Source: an uncultured Streptococcus sp. (GTDB lineage: Bacteria; Bacillota; Bacilli; Lactobacillales; Streptococcaceae). Taken from it: a stretch of DNA of 12,492 bases. Below, piece by piece: positions 1 through 8,005 of this stretch. The notes below the pieces were generated by a model. That model searched no databases and was not told the origin of the DNA. It saw only the letters and a program-made list of their open reading frames with translations. The stretch spans positions 1 through 12,492 of the forward strand of contig NZ_CALTUR010000049.1 in assembly GCF_943912555.1 (NCBI RefSeq), given 5' to 3'. A program made the translations under genes and the position numbers. The stretch's first letter is position 1; the number at the start of each line of letters is the position of its first letter.

Positions 1-25
1 CCTATTTTATCCTAGGCTGTTTTTC

Positions 26-54
26 TTGACTTTACTAGGTTTTTCTTTTAATAT
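26..54 (+). promoter_or_regulatory. Promoter of the Mga-type regulator gene
   Basis: A TTGACT -35 box (26-31) is separated by exactly 17 bases from a TAATAT -10 box (49-54). This is a near-consensus sigma-A promoter, and it lies 30 bases upstream of the preferred start codon at 84, so the transcript leader is short. Confidence 0.65.
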
Positions 55-83
55 ATATGTATAAATATATAGGGAGGTTTGTT

Positions 84-1562
84 ATGGATATTTTGCTTTC
101 TGAAACAGAACAGAATTTGCTAGTGTTACTGGAAGAATTAATCAAGCACCATGATTGGATAGAACTTTCAGTCTTGGCTGAGAAGATGAATTGTTCAATC
201 GAAGAATTGCAAGAACACCTTTTAAAGCTCGAGCAATTATTTCCAAACCTCCTGATACAATCAAGAAAAAAAGCCATTCAATTGCAGTTTGACTTCCAAA
301 ATACCTGGGATCCCAAGATTGCGATTTTTAAACAATCTGAAACCTATTCTTTTTTGAACTGTCTATTTTTCAAAGAGGGACAATCACTTGAGCAAATGTG
401 TCAGGAACTTTCGACTAATACAGAGCATATTGAGGAAATCATCCAGCATCTAAATACTAAACTTCCACAGCACTATGGCATCAGCATCCAACTTTCCCCT
501 TTATTCATGGAGGGAACAGAAGAGGACATTCGTGCCTTTTATCTAGACTACTTTAGCCAAAGTTACGACTTTCTAGATTGGCCCTTCCCTTCTATTTCTG
601 AAGAATCACTCACACACTTGATTCAGCTATTTTTGGATGCCCAACAAGTTTCACCCAATCTCAGTAGCTTACGGCAAATCAAATATACTCTAGCTATCAA
701 TCTGGAGCGCTTTAATAAGAGTCATTTGATTGAAAATCCTACTCCTCTTTTAACCAGTCACTACAGCACCCTCCTGCAAATTCCGCAGTTTGAACAAGAT
801 ATCAAAAAACTGGCTAAAAAACTTAATTTTGAACCGAAACAGGAGACGCTAGAACAGCTATTTTCAAACCCAGTAAAGTCTCCTCAAATCACAAACAATC
901 CTAGCAATGGAGCACTGGGTAATATTCATCATATCCAAAAATCTTACCGTTTATTGAGCCAAATTCTAGAAGAACTGGCCAAAGAATTTCACCTGCAGAT
1001 TGAAAATCGCGAGGAATTGGTTTGGCTCCTCCACTACACTGCACAATCTGATTTCTTCCATTTACTCAGTAACCAGTCTCTCGACAGACAGAAATCCCAA
1101 ATTTTAAGCAGTTATCAAGTAGAATTTCCAAAACTATTTGAAGTAAGTCAACACAAATTCCAATCTTACCTGACTAAAATGGGGCTAGAAAATCACCCAA
1201 GTAAGCTACAAGAACTTGTCTACACCTTTTCTATCCTAGGGCAACGAATTTTAGTCCAATTACTTCAAAAACTTCCCAAAATACGTGTTTTAGTCATTAG
1301 TCATTTGGATAGTCATCACGCACAAAACCTTATCGACACCCTTGCTCACTACGGCAATAATCTCTATCTCTTTGATTCTTGGGAAGAATCTACGATTTCT
1401 TTCTCAATTCTCAATCAAATTCCTCACGATATTATTATCACTACCTTTCCTGTCACCAACTCTCCTAAACCACTTATCTACAATCGTAACTTCTCTACTT
1501 CAGAATTATTTCATCACCTTCACCTTCTTGCTTCTCAAATTCATAAAGAAAGACTGGCTTAA
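84..1562 (+). CDS. Mga-family stand-alone transcriptional regulator
   Basis: Probable DNA-binding regulator of the Mga/MgrA/RofA type, 492 residues, close to the usual family length of about 490-530. An N-terminal helix-turn-helix region spans about residues 10-55 and a second Mga-like HTH about 85-135. A long helical PRD-like middle follows. The C-terminal part (about 398-465) starts with a hydrophobic strand (IRVLVISH) and resembles the EIIB-like fold that ends Mga proteins. The start at 84 is preferred over an in-frame ATG at 57 because AGGGAGG (71-77) lies at ideal distance and because 57 would fall inside or beside the promoter. It has its own terminator, so it is probably monocistronic. 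Family members sense sugar status through PTS phosphorylation and control surface-protein genes. Its position just upstream of spuA makes spuA a plausible target, but that is inference. It could be the local equivalent of pneumococcal mgrA, which I cannot confirm by eye. Confidence 0.8.
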   Translation: MDILLSETEQNLLVLLEELIKHHDWIELSVLAEKMNCSIEELQEHLLKLEQLFPNLLIQSRKKAIQLQFDFQNTWDPKIAIFKQSETYSFLNCLFFKEGQSLEQMCQELSTNTEHIEEIIQHLNTKLPQHYGISIQLSPLFMEGTEEDIRAFYLDYFSQSYDFLDWPFPSISEESLTHLIQLFLDAQQVSPNLSSLRQIKYTLAINLERFNKSHLIENPTPLLTSHYSTLLQIPQFEQDIKKLAKKLNFEPKQETLEQLFSNPVKSPQITNNPSNGALGNIHHIQKSYRLLSQILEELAKEFHLQIENREELVWLLHYTAQSDFFHLLSNQSLDRQKSQILSSYQVEFPKLFEVSQHKFQSYLTKMGLENHPSKLQELVYTFSILGQRILVQLLQKLPKIRVLVISHLDSHHAQNLIDTLAHYGNNLYLFDSWEESTISFSILNQIPHDIIITTFPVTNSPKPLIYNRNFSTSELFHHLHLLASQIHKERLA

Positions 1563-1593
1563 TCGTAACAAAATCTGTTGCGATTTTTCTTTT
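1561..1593 (+). terminator. Rho-independent terminator of the regulator gene
   Basis: Arms at 1561-1570 (AATCGTAACA) and 1576-1585 (TGTTGCGATT) form a ten-pair stem with one wobble and a five-base loop, followed by a T-rich run (TTTCTTTT). It overlaps the stop codon of the regulator gene (TAA, 1560-1562) and separates that gene from spuA. Confidence 0.75.
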
Positions 1594-1605
1594 AGTTTAA
1601 TTTCA

Positions 1606-1619
1606 AGAAAACGCTTGCA
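1606..1619 (+). promoter_or_regulatory. Catabolite response element (CcpA site) over the spuA promoter
   Basis: AGAAAACGCTTGCA matches the catabolite response element pattern TGWAARCGYTWNCW at 13 of 14 positions; only the first base differs. It overlaps the -35 box of spuA (1615-1620), the classical position for repression by CcpA. A glucose-repressed alpha-glucan-degrading enzyme would fit. That CcpA binds here is inferred from the motif and its position. Confidence 0.75.
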
Positions 1620-1643
1620 TATTATTTTACTACATGCTATACT
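1615..1643 (+). promoter_or_regulatory. spuA promoter with extended -10
   Basis: The -35 box TTGCAT (1615-1620), a 17-base spacer and the -10 box TATACT (1638-1643) are preceded by TGC at 1635-1637, giving a full extended -10 element. It lies 31 bases upstream of the spuA start codon. Confidence 0.8.
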
Positions 1644-1674
1644 GATAGAGAAATTCATTTACAGGAGAATCATT

Positions 1675-4600
1675 ATGAGAAAAACACCATCTCAAACTGA
1701 GAAAAAAATGGTCTACAGCATCCGTTCCCTCAAAAATGGAACTGGTTCTGTCCTTATTGGAGCAAGCCTTGTCCTACTTGCCATGGCTACACCAACTATC
1801 TCAGCTAACGAAGTCACAACAGCTAGTGCTGAAGCGACTAACACTATTACCCAACCTCTTACTGATACAGCAGCCAACGCTGATAAGAAGGAAAGGGATA
1901 TTTCTTCACATAAAAATGCAAACGCTTCCCTAGCGAAAACAGAAGAAAAACCCGCAACAGAGACAACTACTCCTGCTGCAAGCCCAGCTGATTCAGCACC
2001 ACAAACTGGGAAAGATCGTTCAAGTGAGCCAACCACTTCTACTAGTCCAGTAACGACTGAAACTAAGGTAGAAGAGCCAATCGAAGACAACTATTTCCGT
2101 ATCCACGTCAAAAAGCTTCCTGAAGAAAACAAGGATGCTCAAGGACTATGGACTTGGGACGATGTTGAAAAACCTTCTGAAAACTGGCCAAACGGAGCCT
2201 TGTCCTTTAAAGATGCCAAAAAAGATGACTACGGCTACTACCTAGATGTCAAATTAAAGGGAGAACAAGCCAAGAAAATTAGCTTCCTCATCAATAATAC
2301 AGCTGGAAAAAATCTAACCGGCGATAAATCGGCCGAAAAACTAGTTCCAAAAATGAACGAGGCTTGGTTGGACCAAGATTACAAGGTTTTTTCTTACGAA
2401 CCACAACCTGCAGGGACTGTTCGCGTCAACTACTACCGTACAGATGGCAACTATGATAAGAAATCTCTTTGGTACTGGGGAGATGTAAAAAATCCAAGTA
2501 GCGCTCAATGGCCTGACGGAACAGACTTTACAGCTACAGGAAAATACGGTCGCTATATTGACATTCCTCTTAAGGATGCCGCAAAAGAATTCGGCTTTTT
2601 ATTACTAGATGAGAGCAAACAAGGAGACGACGTGAAAATCCGTAAAGAAGATTATAAGTTCACAGATTTGAAAAACCATAGCCAAATTTTCCTAAAAGAC
2701 GATGATGAATCAATTTACACAAATCCATACTATGTCCATGATATCCGTATGACAGGGGCTCAGCACGTAGGCACTTCTAGCATTGAGAGTAGTTTTTCAA
2801 CACTTGTCGGTGCCAAAAAAGAGGATATCCTCAAGCACTCCAACATCACTAATCACCTAGGAGAAAAAGTAGCTATTACCGATGTCGCAATCGATGAAGC
2901 TGGCAAGAAAGTGACTTACAGCGGAGATTTCTCGGACACAAAACATCCCTATACTATTAGCTACAATTCCGACCAATTCACTACCAAAACAAGCTGGCGA
3001 CTTAAAGATGAGACATACAGTTATGATGGCAAACTTGGAGCTGACCTCAAAGAAGAAGGAAAACAAGTTGATTTAACCCTTTGGTCACCAAGTGCTGATA
3101 AGGTTTCTGTCGTTGTCTACGACAAGAATGACCCTGAAAAAGTGGTTGGAACTGTCGCTCTTGAAAAAGGTGAAAGAGGAACTTGGAAACAAACTCTAGA
3201 TGGTACAAACAAACTAGGAGTCACAGATTTCACTGGATACTATTATCAATACCAAATCGAGCGTCAGGGTAAAACTGTTCTTGCACTCGATCCTTACGCT
3301 AAGTCACTCGCTGCTTGGAATAGTGACGATGCCAAGATTGACGATGCCCATAAAGTGGCTAAAGCCGCCTTTGTAAATCCAGCCAAACTAGGACCTCAAG
3401 ACTTAACTTATGGTAAGATTCACAACTTCAAGACTCGTGAAGATGCCGTTATCTATGAAGCTCATGTGCGTGACTTCACTTCAGATCCTGCCATCGCAAA
3501 AGATTTGACTAAGCCATTTGGTACCTTTGAAGCCTTTATCGAAAAACTAGACTACCTCAAAGACTTAGGTGTGACCCACATCCAGCTCCTTCCAGTCTTG
3601 TCTTACTACTTTGTCAATGAATTGAAAAACCATGAACGCTTATCTGACTATGCTTCAAGCAACAGCAACTACAACTGGGGATATGACCCTCAAAACTACT
3701 TCTCATTGACTGGTATGTATTCAAGCGATCCTAAGAATCCAGAAAAACGAATCGCAGAATTTAAAAACCTCATCAACGAAATCCACAAACGTGGCATGGG
3801 AGCTATCCTAGATGTCGTTTATAACCACACAGCTAAGATCGATATCTTTGAAAATTTAGAACCAAACTACTACCACTTTATGGATGCTGATGGGACACCT
3901 CGCACTAGCTTTGGTGGTGGACGCTTGGGGACAACCCACCATATGACCAAACGGATTCTAGTTGACTCTATCAAATACCTAGTCGATACCTACAAAGTGG
4001 ATGGCTTCCGTTTCGATATGATGGGAGACCATGATGCAGCTTCTATCGAAGAAGCTTACAAGGCTGCACGCGCCCTCAATCCAAACCTCATCATGCTGGG
4101 TGAAGGTTGGAGAACCTATGCTGGTGATGAAAATATGCCTACTAGAGCTGCTGATCAAGATTGGATGAAACATACCGATACTGTCGCTGTCTTTTCAGAT
4201 GACATCCGTAACAACCTCAAGTCTGGTTATCCAAACGAAGGTCAACCTGCCTTTATCACAGGTGGCAAGCGTGATATCAACACTATCTTCAAAAATCTCA
4301 TTGCTCAACCAACCAACTTTGAAGCAGACAGTCCTGGAGATGTCATCCAATACATCGCAGCACATGATAACTTGACCCTCTTTGACATCATCGCTCAGTC
4401 TATTAAAAAAGACCCAAGCAAGGCTGAAAACTATACTGAAATCCACCGTCGTTTGCGACTTGGAAATCTCATGGTCTTAACAGCTCAAGGAACTCCGTTT
4501 ATCCACTCTGGTCAGGAATACGGACGTACTAAACAATTCCGTGACCCAGCCTACAAGACACCAGTAGCAGAGGACAAACAACCAAACAAATCTCACTTGT

Positions 4601-5559
4601 TGCGTGATAAGGACGGCAATCCATTTGACTACCCTTACTTCATCCATGACTCTTACGACTCTAGTGATGCTGTCAACAAATTTGACTGGACTAAGGCTAC
4701 AGATGGAAAAGCATATCCTGAAAATGTCAAGAGCCGTGACTATATGAAAGGGTTGATTGCCCTTCGTCAATCTACAGATGCCTTCCGACTTAAGAGTCTC
4801 CAAGATATCAAAGACCGTGTCCACCTCATCACTGTTCCAGGCCAAAATGGTGTGGCAAAAGAGGACGTGGTAATTGGCTACCAAATCACTGCTCCAAATG
4901 GGGATATCTACGCAGTCTTTGTCAATGCGGACGCAAAAGCTCGTGAATTTAATTTGGGAACTGCCTTTGCACATCTCAGAAATGCTGAAGTTTTGGCAGA
5001 TGAAAACCAAGCAGGACCAGTCGGAATTGCCAACCCGAAAGGACTTGAGTGGACTGAAAAAGGCTTGAAATTAAATGCCCTTACAGCTACTGTTCTTCGA
5101 GTCTCTCAAGGCGGTGCCATCGTTGCCCCAGCTGTGGAAGAAAAAACAGAATTTGACCTTTCTAGCTTAAAACAAGAACACGGTCAAAATAACGGCCAAG
5201 ACAATATGTCAAACCGAGTAGTCAAACCGGAACAGCAAACTCCAGCTCCAGAAGCTAAACCTGACTCTACAAAACCAGATGCAAAAGTAGCGGATGCTGA
5301 GAATAAACCTAGCCAAGCTACAGCTGATTCACAAGCTGAAAAACCAGAACAAGAAGCACAAGCAGCATCTGTAAGTGAAGCTGTTCGAAACGAATCGGTA
5401 GAAAACTCTAGCAAGGAAAATACACCTACACCCCTAGCTAAGCAAGCTGAACTTCCAAATACAGGAACCAAAAACGATCACAAACTCCTGTTTGCAGGAA
5501 TTAGTCTTCTCGCCCTTCTAGGTCTCAGGTTCTTGCTAAAAAACAAAAAAGAGAACTAA
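1675..5559 (+). CDS. spuA: Cell-wall-anchored pullulanase SpuA
   Basis: Glycogen/pullulan-debranching enzyme (GH13, hydrolyses alpha-1,6 links), 1294 residues, displayed on the cell wall. Start 1675 has AGGAG at 1663-1667; the open frame further upstream crosses the promoter and is not coding. The signal peptide carries a YSIR...G..S motif (14-25), with likely cleavage after about Ala44. A low-complexity Thr/Ala/Pro/Glu linker runs to about 138. Two tandem CBM41 glycogen-binding modules follow (about 139-245 and 248-350), then a linker domain and a CBM48-like module (about 449-560). The catalytic domain begins near 580: YNWGYDP 666-672, DVVYNH 713-718, nucleophile Asp781 in GFRFD, acid/base Glu810 in GEGW, and Asp898 in AAHDN, so all catalytic residues are intact. 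A repetitive acidic/proline linker leads to LPNTG (1260-1264), a hydrophobic segment and a basic tail, the sortase A signal. In pneumococcus this protein binds host glycogen. Confidence 0.97.
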   Translation: MRKTPSQTEKKMVYSIRSLKNGTGSVLIGASLVLLAMATPTISANEVTTASAEATNTITQPLTDTAANADKKERDISSHKNANASLAKTEEKPATETTTPAASPADSAPQTGKDRSSEPTTSTSPVTTETKVEEPIEDNYFRIHVKKLPEENKDAQGLWTWDDVEKPSENWPNGALSFKDAKKDDYGYYLDVKLKGEQAKKISFLINNTAGKNLTGDKSAEKLVPKMNEAWLDQDYKVFSYEPQPAGTVRVNYYRTDGNYDKKSLWYWGDVKNPSSAQWPDGTDFTATGKYGRYIDIPLKDAAKEFGFLLLDESKQGDDVKIRKEDYKFTDLKNHSQIFLKDDDESIYTNPYYVHDIRMTGAQHVGTSSIESSFSTLVGAKKEDILKHSNITNHLGEKVAITDVAIDEAGKKVTYSGDFSDTKHPYTISYNSDQFTTKTSWRLKDETYSYDGKLGADLKEEGKQVDLTLWSPSADKVSVVVYDKNDPEKVVGTVALEKGERGTWKQTLDGTNKLGVTDFTGYYYQYQIERQGKTVLALDPYAKSLAAWNSDDAKIDDAHKVAKAAFVNPAKLGPQDLTYGKIHNFKTREDAVIYEAHVRDFTSDPAIAKDLTKPFGTFEAFIEKLDYLKDLGVTHIQLLPVLSYYFVNELKNHERLSDYASSNSNYNWGYDPQNYFSLTGMYSSDPKNPEKRIAEFKNLINEIHKRGMGAILDVVYNHTAKIDIFENLEPNYYHFMDADGTPRTSFGGGRLGTTHHMTKRILVDSIKYLVDTYKVDGFRFDMMGDHDAASIEEAYKAARALNPNLIMLGEGWRTYAGDENMPTRAADQDWMKHTDTVAVFSDDIRNNLKSGYPNEGQPAFITGGKRDINTIFKNLIAQPTNFEADSPGDVIQYIAAHDNLTLFDIIAQSIKKDPSKAENYTEIHRRLRLGNLMVLTAQGTPFIHSGQEYGRTKQFRDPAYKTPVAEDKQPNKSHLLRDKDGNPFDYPYFIHDSYDSSDAVNKFDWTKATDGKAYPENVKSRDYMKGLIALRQSTDAFRLKSLQDIKDRVHLITVPGQNGVAKEDVVIGYQITAPNGDIYAVFVNADAKAREFNLGTAFAHLRNAEVLADENQAGPVGIANPKGLEWTEKGLKLNALTATVLRVSQGGAIVAPAVEEKTEFDLSSLKQEHGQNNGQDNMSNRVVKPEQQTPAPEAKPDSTKPDAKVADAENKPSQATADSQAEKPEQEAQAASVSEAVRNESVENSSKENTPTPLAKQAELPNTGTKNDHKLLFAGISLLALLGLRFLLKNKKEN

Positions 5560-5577
5560 ACTAGCCCTCCTATAGAA

Positions 5578-5616
5578 CAATCCCCCAAGCCTTAACGCTC
5601 GGGGGATTGATTTTTG
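5578..5616 (+). terminator. Rho-independent terminator of spuA
   Basis: Arms 5578-5590 and 5597-5609 form a 13-position GC-rich stem (five C pairing with five G) with one A/C mismatch and a six-base loop, followed by ATTTTTG. It lies 18 bases after the spuA stop. On the minus strand the same hairpin is followed only by TTCTAT, so it is a weaker stop for the convergent ABC operon, which shows no other terminator. Confidence 0.9.
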
Positions 5617-5634
5617 CCCTGATAATCCTATCTA

Positions 5635-6399
5635 TCAAATCATATATTCTACACTATAGGTCGCATCCGAAAGTATTCGTGCCAAAAATTGCTTGGTTCG
5701 TTCTTCTTTTGGACGACTAAAGAATTCATGGGCATTATTTTCTTCAACAATTTTCCCGCCATCCATAAAAATAACATGATTGGCTACATCTCTAGCAAAA
5801 CTCATCTCATGAGTCACTACTACCATAGTAACTCCTTCTTTAGCTAACTGTTTTAAAACATCTAAAACATCCCCTACCAACTCTGGATCCAAGGCCGATG
5901 TTGGCTCATCTAATAAAATGACCTCTGGTTTCACAGCGATGGCACGCGCAATGCCGATTCGTTGTTGCTGGCCTCCAGAAAGCTGAGAGGGATAGTAATC
6001 TTTATAAGCTAGTAAACCAACTTTTTCTAAGGCAGCTTCCGCACGTTTGATGGCTTCTTCCTTAGGAATTTTCCGAGCAATAATCAAGCCCTCTAAAATA
6101 TTTTCCAAGGCCGTTTTATTAGCAAATAAATTATAATGTTGAAAAACAAAGGCAGTCTTCTGGCGAATTTCTAAAATATCTTTTTTGGTCAATTTACCAA
6201 GATCGTATTCTTTATCAGCAAGCTTCAAAGAGCCACTATCGGCTTTTTCTAAATGATTGAGACATCTGAGAAAAGTCGTTTTACCTGATCCAGATGGCCC
6301 CAATATTACAACCACATCCCCTTGGTTAACTTTGAGATTAACATCTTCTAGGACTTGTCTGTTTCCAAATTTTTTTGCAACATGTTCTACTTGTAACAT
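5635..6399 (-). CDS. Polar amino acid ABC transporter, ATP-binding protein
   Basis: Cytoplasmic ATPase of the GlnQ/HisP/TcyN family, 254 residues, the normal length. It powers import by the two permeases encoded just upstream. Walker [10 protein letters not shown] lies at 34-42, the Q-loop glutamine at 87, the signature LSGGQQQR at 140-147, Walker B plus D-loop ([12 protein letters not shown]) at 160-171, and the switch histidine at 197. All are intact. A strong AGGAGGAG ribosome binding site precedes the ATG, nine bases after the end of the neighbouring permease gene, so it is the last gene of the operon. The sequence family alone does not fix the substrate; glutamine, cystine and related polar amino acids are all transported by such systems. 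Confidence 0.93.
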   Translation of the reverse strand: MLQVEHVAKKFGNRQVLEDVNLKVNQGDVVVILGPSGSGKTTFLRCLNHLEKADSGSLKLADKEYDLGKLTKKDILEIRQKTAFVFQHYNLFANKTALENILEGLIIARKIPKEEAIKRAEAALEKVGLLAYKDYYPSQLSGGQQQRIGIARAIAVKPEVILLDEPTSALDPELVGDVLDVLKQLAKEGVTMVVVTHEMSFARDVANHVIFMDGGKIVEENNAHEFFSRPKEERTKQFLARILSDATYSVEYMI

Positions 6400-6408
6400 T
6401 GTCTCCTC

Positions 6409-7131
6409 CTATGCTAAACCTGTACTGGGCACTAGTTGTCCCTTTTCTCTTCGAATATAGCGTTTCTCTAAGATTGAAAAGCCCCATTGAATCAATCCGC
6501 AAATAAGAATGTACTGTAAAAAGATCACAAAATAGGATTCAAAATACTGATAACCATAAGATGCTTCAACACGGGCAATGGCTGTAATATCCTTAATGGT
6601 CATCACAAAGACCAAAGAGGTTCCTTTTACAATATTTATGACTAGATTAGCCAGATTAGGCAAGGCTGACCGCAAGGCCTGTGGAAAAACAATCCTCACA
6701 TAAGCCTGACTAGTGGTTAAACCAATCGCTTGTGCAGCTTCTAATTGTCCCTTATCCACAGTCAAAATAGCCGAACGTAAGATTTCTGATAAACTACCTG
6801 TTGTCATCAAACTATAGATAATAAAAGCATAATAGATGGGATTGAGTTTAAAAATGTCAACATCACTTCCTATGCTTTTGAGAAATTGATTGAGCAAACT
6901 CGGAAACAAACTATAAAAGAAAAGAATCAGCAAAATCGGAGGTGTTGCTCTTATAAAAGCTAGATACACGAGAGAGAAAGTTCGAACACCTTTGACTTTA
7001 TATATTTGTCCCAGAGCTAAAAACAAGGCTGGTAGAAAACTTAAGACCATGGCTACAATCATGATAATCAAGGTGGTTGGTACCCCTTTTAAGGTCTCTA
7101 AAAAGGTTTTTGCAATATAGTCTAAATCCAT
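6409..7131 (-). CDS. Polar amino acid ABC transporter permease (second of two)
   Basis: Membrane subunit of the HisM/GlnP type, 240 residues, a usual length for the family. Several hydrophobic segments are visible, the first at about residues 17-42. An RATPP motif in the first cytoplasmic part and the EAA coupling loop (EAAQAIGLT...FPQALRSALPN, about 131-157), which docks on the ATPase, both identify the family. It starts three bases after the stop of the preceding permease gene, with GGGAG inside that gene's last codons, so translation is probably coupled. It most likely pairs with the 230-residue permease as a heterodimer around the substrate path. Confidence 0.92.
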   Translation of the reverse strand: MDLDYIAKTFLETLKGVPTTLIIMIVAMVLSFLPALFLALGQIYKVKGVRTFSLVYLAFIRATPPILLILFFYSLFPSLLNQFLKSIGSDVDIFKLNPIYYAFIIYSLMTTGSLSEILRSAILTVDKGQLEAAQAIGLTTSQAYVRIVFPQALRSALPNLANLVINIVKGTSLVFVMTIKDITAIARVEASYGYQYFESYFVIFLQYILICGLIQWGFSILEKRYIRREKGQLVPSTGLA

Positions 7132-7134
7132 ATC

Positions 7135-7827
7135 CTATCTCCCTTTCGTTTCCAAAGATTTTTCTAACAAGCGACTCAAGAAGGAAACAGCCAAGGCTAC
7201 ACCCCAATAAAGAATGGCAACCGCTGTATAGGTTTCAAGAGAGTAATTCCCCAAATTGCGACTGATTAAGAGATTCCCAGCCCCCATGACATCCACAAAA
7301 CCAATCGTATAGGCTAGGGCAGCGTCCCGCATCAAATTTATAATAGCGGTCGTCATATTTGGAAGAGCCACTTGAAAAGCCTGAGGAAGAATGATTCTCC
7401 AAAATGTCTGACTAGGGGTCAGACCAATACTGACTCCAGCTTCCATCTGACCTTTGGGAATTGCCTGATAGGACGCCTTAAATACTTCTGCAATGATAGC
7501 CGCAAATAGCAAGACCATGGTGAATAAGACGAAGACCGTCTTAGACCAGTTGTTGATATCTAAATTCAGCCACCATTTTAAAAATTCAGGTAAACCATAA
7601 AAAACTAAAAATAGTAAGACAATGGGGGGAGTACAGCGAAGAGTGAAAATATAGCCCTTGGAAAGACCTGCAAAAGTCTTGTCTTCTCCCACTTGAGCCC
7701 AAGCCAATAAGCCACCGAAAAGGGAACTAAGGATTGTAGTAAAAAAGAGAATGGACAAGGTCATCGGAAGAGCCTGCCATAAGGTGGGTAAAAATTGGAA
7801 CACTCTTGAAAAATCATATGAAACCAT
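7135..7827 (-). CDS. Polar amino acid ABC transporter permease (first of two)
   Basis: Membrane subunit of the HisM/GlnP type, 230 residues, homologous to the next gene in the operon. It has a hydrophobic segment at about 16-42, the family motif LRCTPP, and the EAA loop (EAGVSIGLT...LPQAFQVALPN) starting at residue 129. The start codon at 7827 has an AGAGG site a few bases upstream. The gene is separated from the binding-protein gene by 178 bases filled almost entirely by a BOX repeat, the only real break in an otherwise tightly packed operon. The permease/ATPase level could therefore differ from that of the upstream genes. Confidence 0.92.
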   Translation of the reverse strand: MVSYDFSRVFQFLPTLWQALPMTLSILFFTTILSSLFGGLLAWAQVGEDKTFAGLSKGYIFTLRCTPPIVLLFLVFYGLPEFLKWWLNLDINNWSKTVFVLFTMVLLFAAIIAEVFKASYQAIPKGQMEAGVSIGLTPSQTFWRIILPQAFQVALPNMTTAIINLMRDAALAYTIGFVDVMGAGNLLISRNLGNYSLETYTAVAILYWGVALAVSFLSRLLEKSLETKGR

Positions 7828-7840
7828 GTAAACCTCTTTC

Positions 7841-7988
7841 TAATACTCAATGAAAATCAAACTAGGAAACTATCCGCAGGTTGCTCAAAACAGTGTTTTG
7901 AGGTTGTGGATAGAACTGACGAAGTCAGTAACCATACCTACGGCAAGGCGTCATTGACGCGGTTTGAAGAGATTTTCGAAGAGTATAA
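7841..7988 (-). repeat. BOX element (boxA-boxB-boxC)
   Basis: This stretch matches the pneumococcal BOX repeat. On the minus strand it runs from TTATACTCTTCGAAAATC (boxA end) to a boxC end finishing CATTGAGTATT. The plus strand carries CTACGGCAAGGCG, the conserved boxA core used in BOX typing, and ends GAAGAGTATA. One boxB unit lies in the middle with a perfect hairpin, arms 7884-7892 and 7894-7902, plus ACTGAC/GTCAGT arms at 7915-7920 and 7924-7929. The copy lacks about seven bases (AGAGCAA) near the boxC end compared with the copy at the right edge of the window. Its right edge also makes an extended -10 sequence, TGT TATACT, reading left at 7982-7990. It sits inside the operon and would be transcribed as a structured RNA. 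BOX elements are non-autonomous and carry no gene. Confidence 0.9.
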
Positions 7989-8005
7989 CATGCCTGATTG
8001 CTCAT

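Noticed and set aside
57..83. Upstream ATG at 57 for the regulator gene
   Set aside because: It lies just after the -10 box with no ribosome binding site; AGGGAGG fits the ATG at 84.
1342..1674. Long N-terminal extension of spuA reading back to 1342
   Set aside because: It overlaps the regulator gene, its terminator and the spuA promoter, and the signal peptide and ribosome binding site place the start at 1675.
4477..5010. Long open frames on the opposite strand inside spuA (also 1713-2090, 4195-4446, 5184-5471)
   Set aside because: They are antisense shadows of an intact gene with biased codon use, with no ribosome binding site and no recognisable domains.
7841..7988. RUP element or CRISPR-like array
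   Set aside because: The boxA core and the boxB hairpin identify BOX; there is no repeated spacer pattern and no transposon-end structure of the RUP type was recognised.
7991..8003. Third copy of the 11188/11314 motif (CCTGATTGCTC)
   Set aside because: Only seven or so bases match and the dyad is absent.
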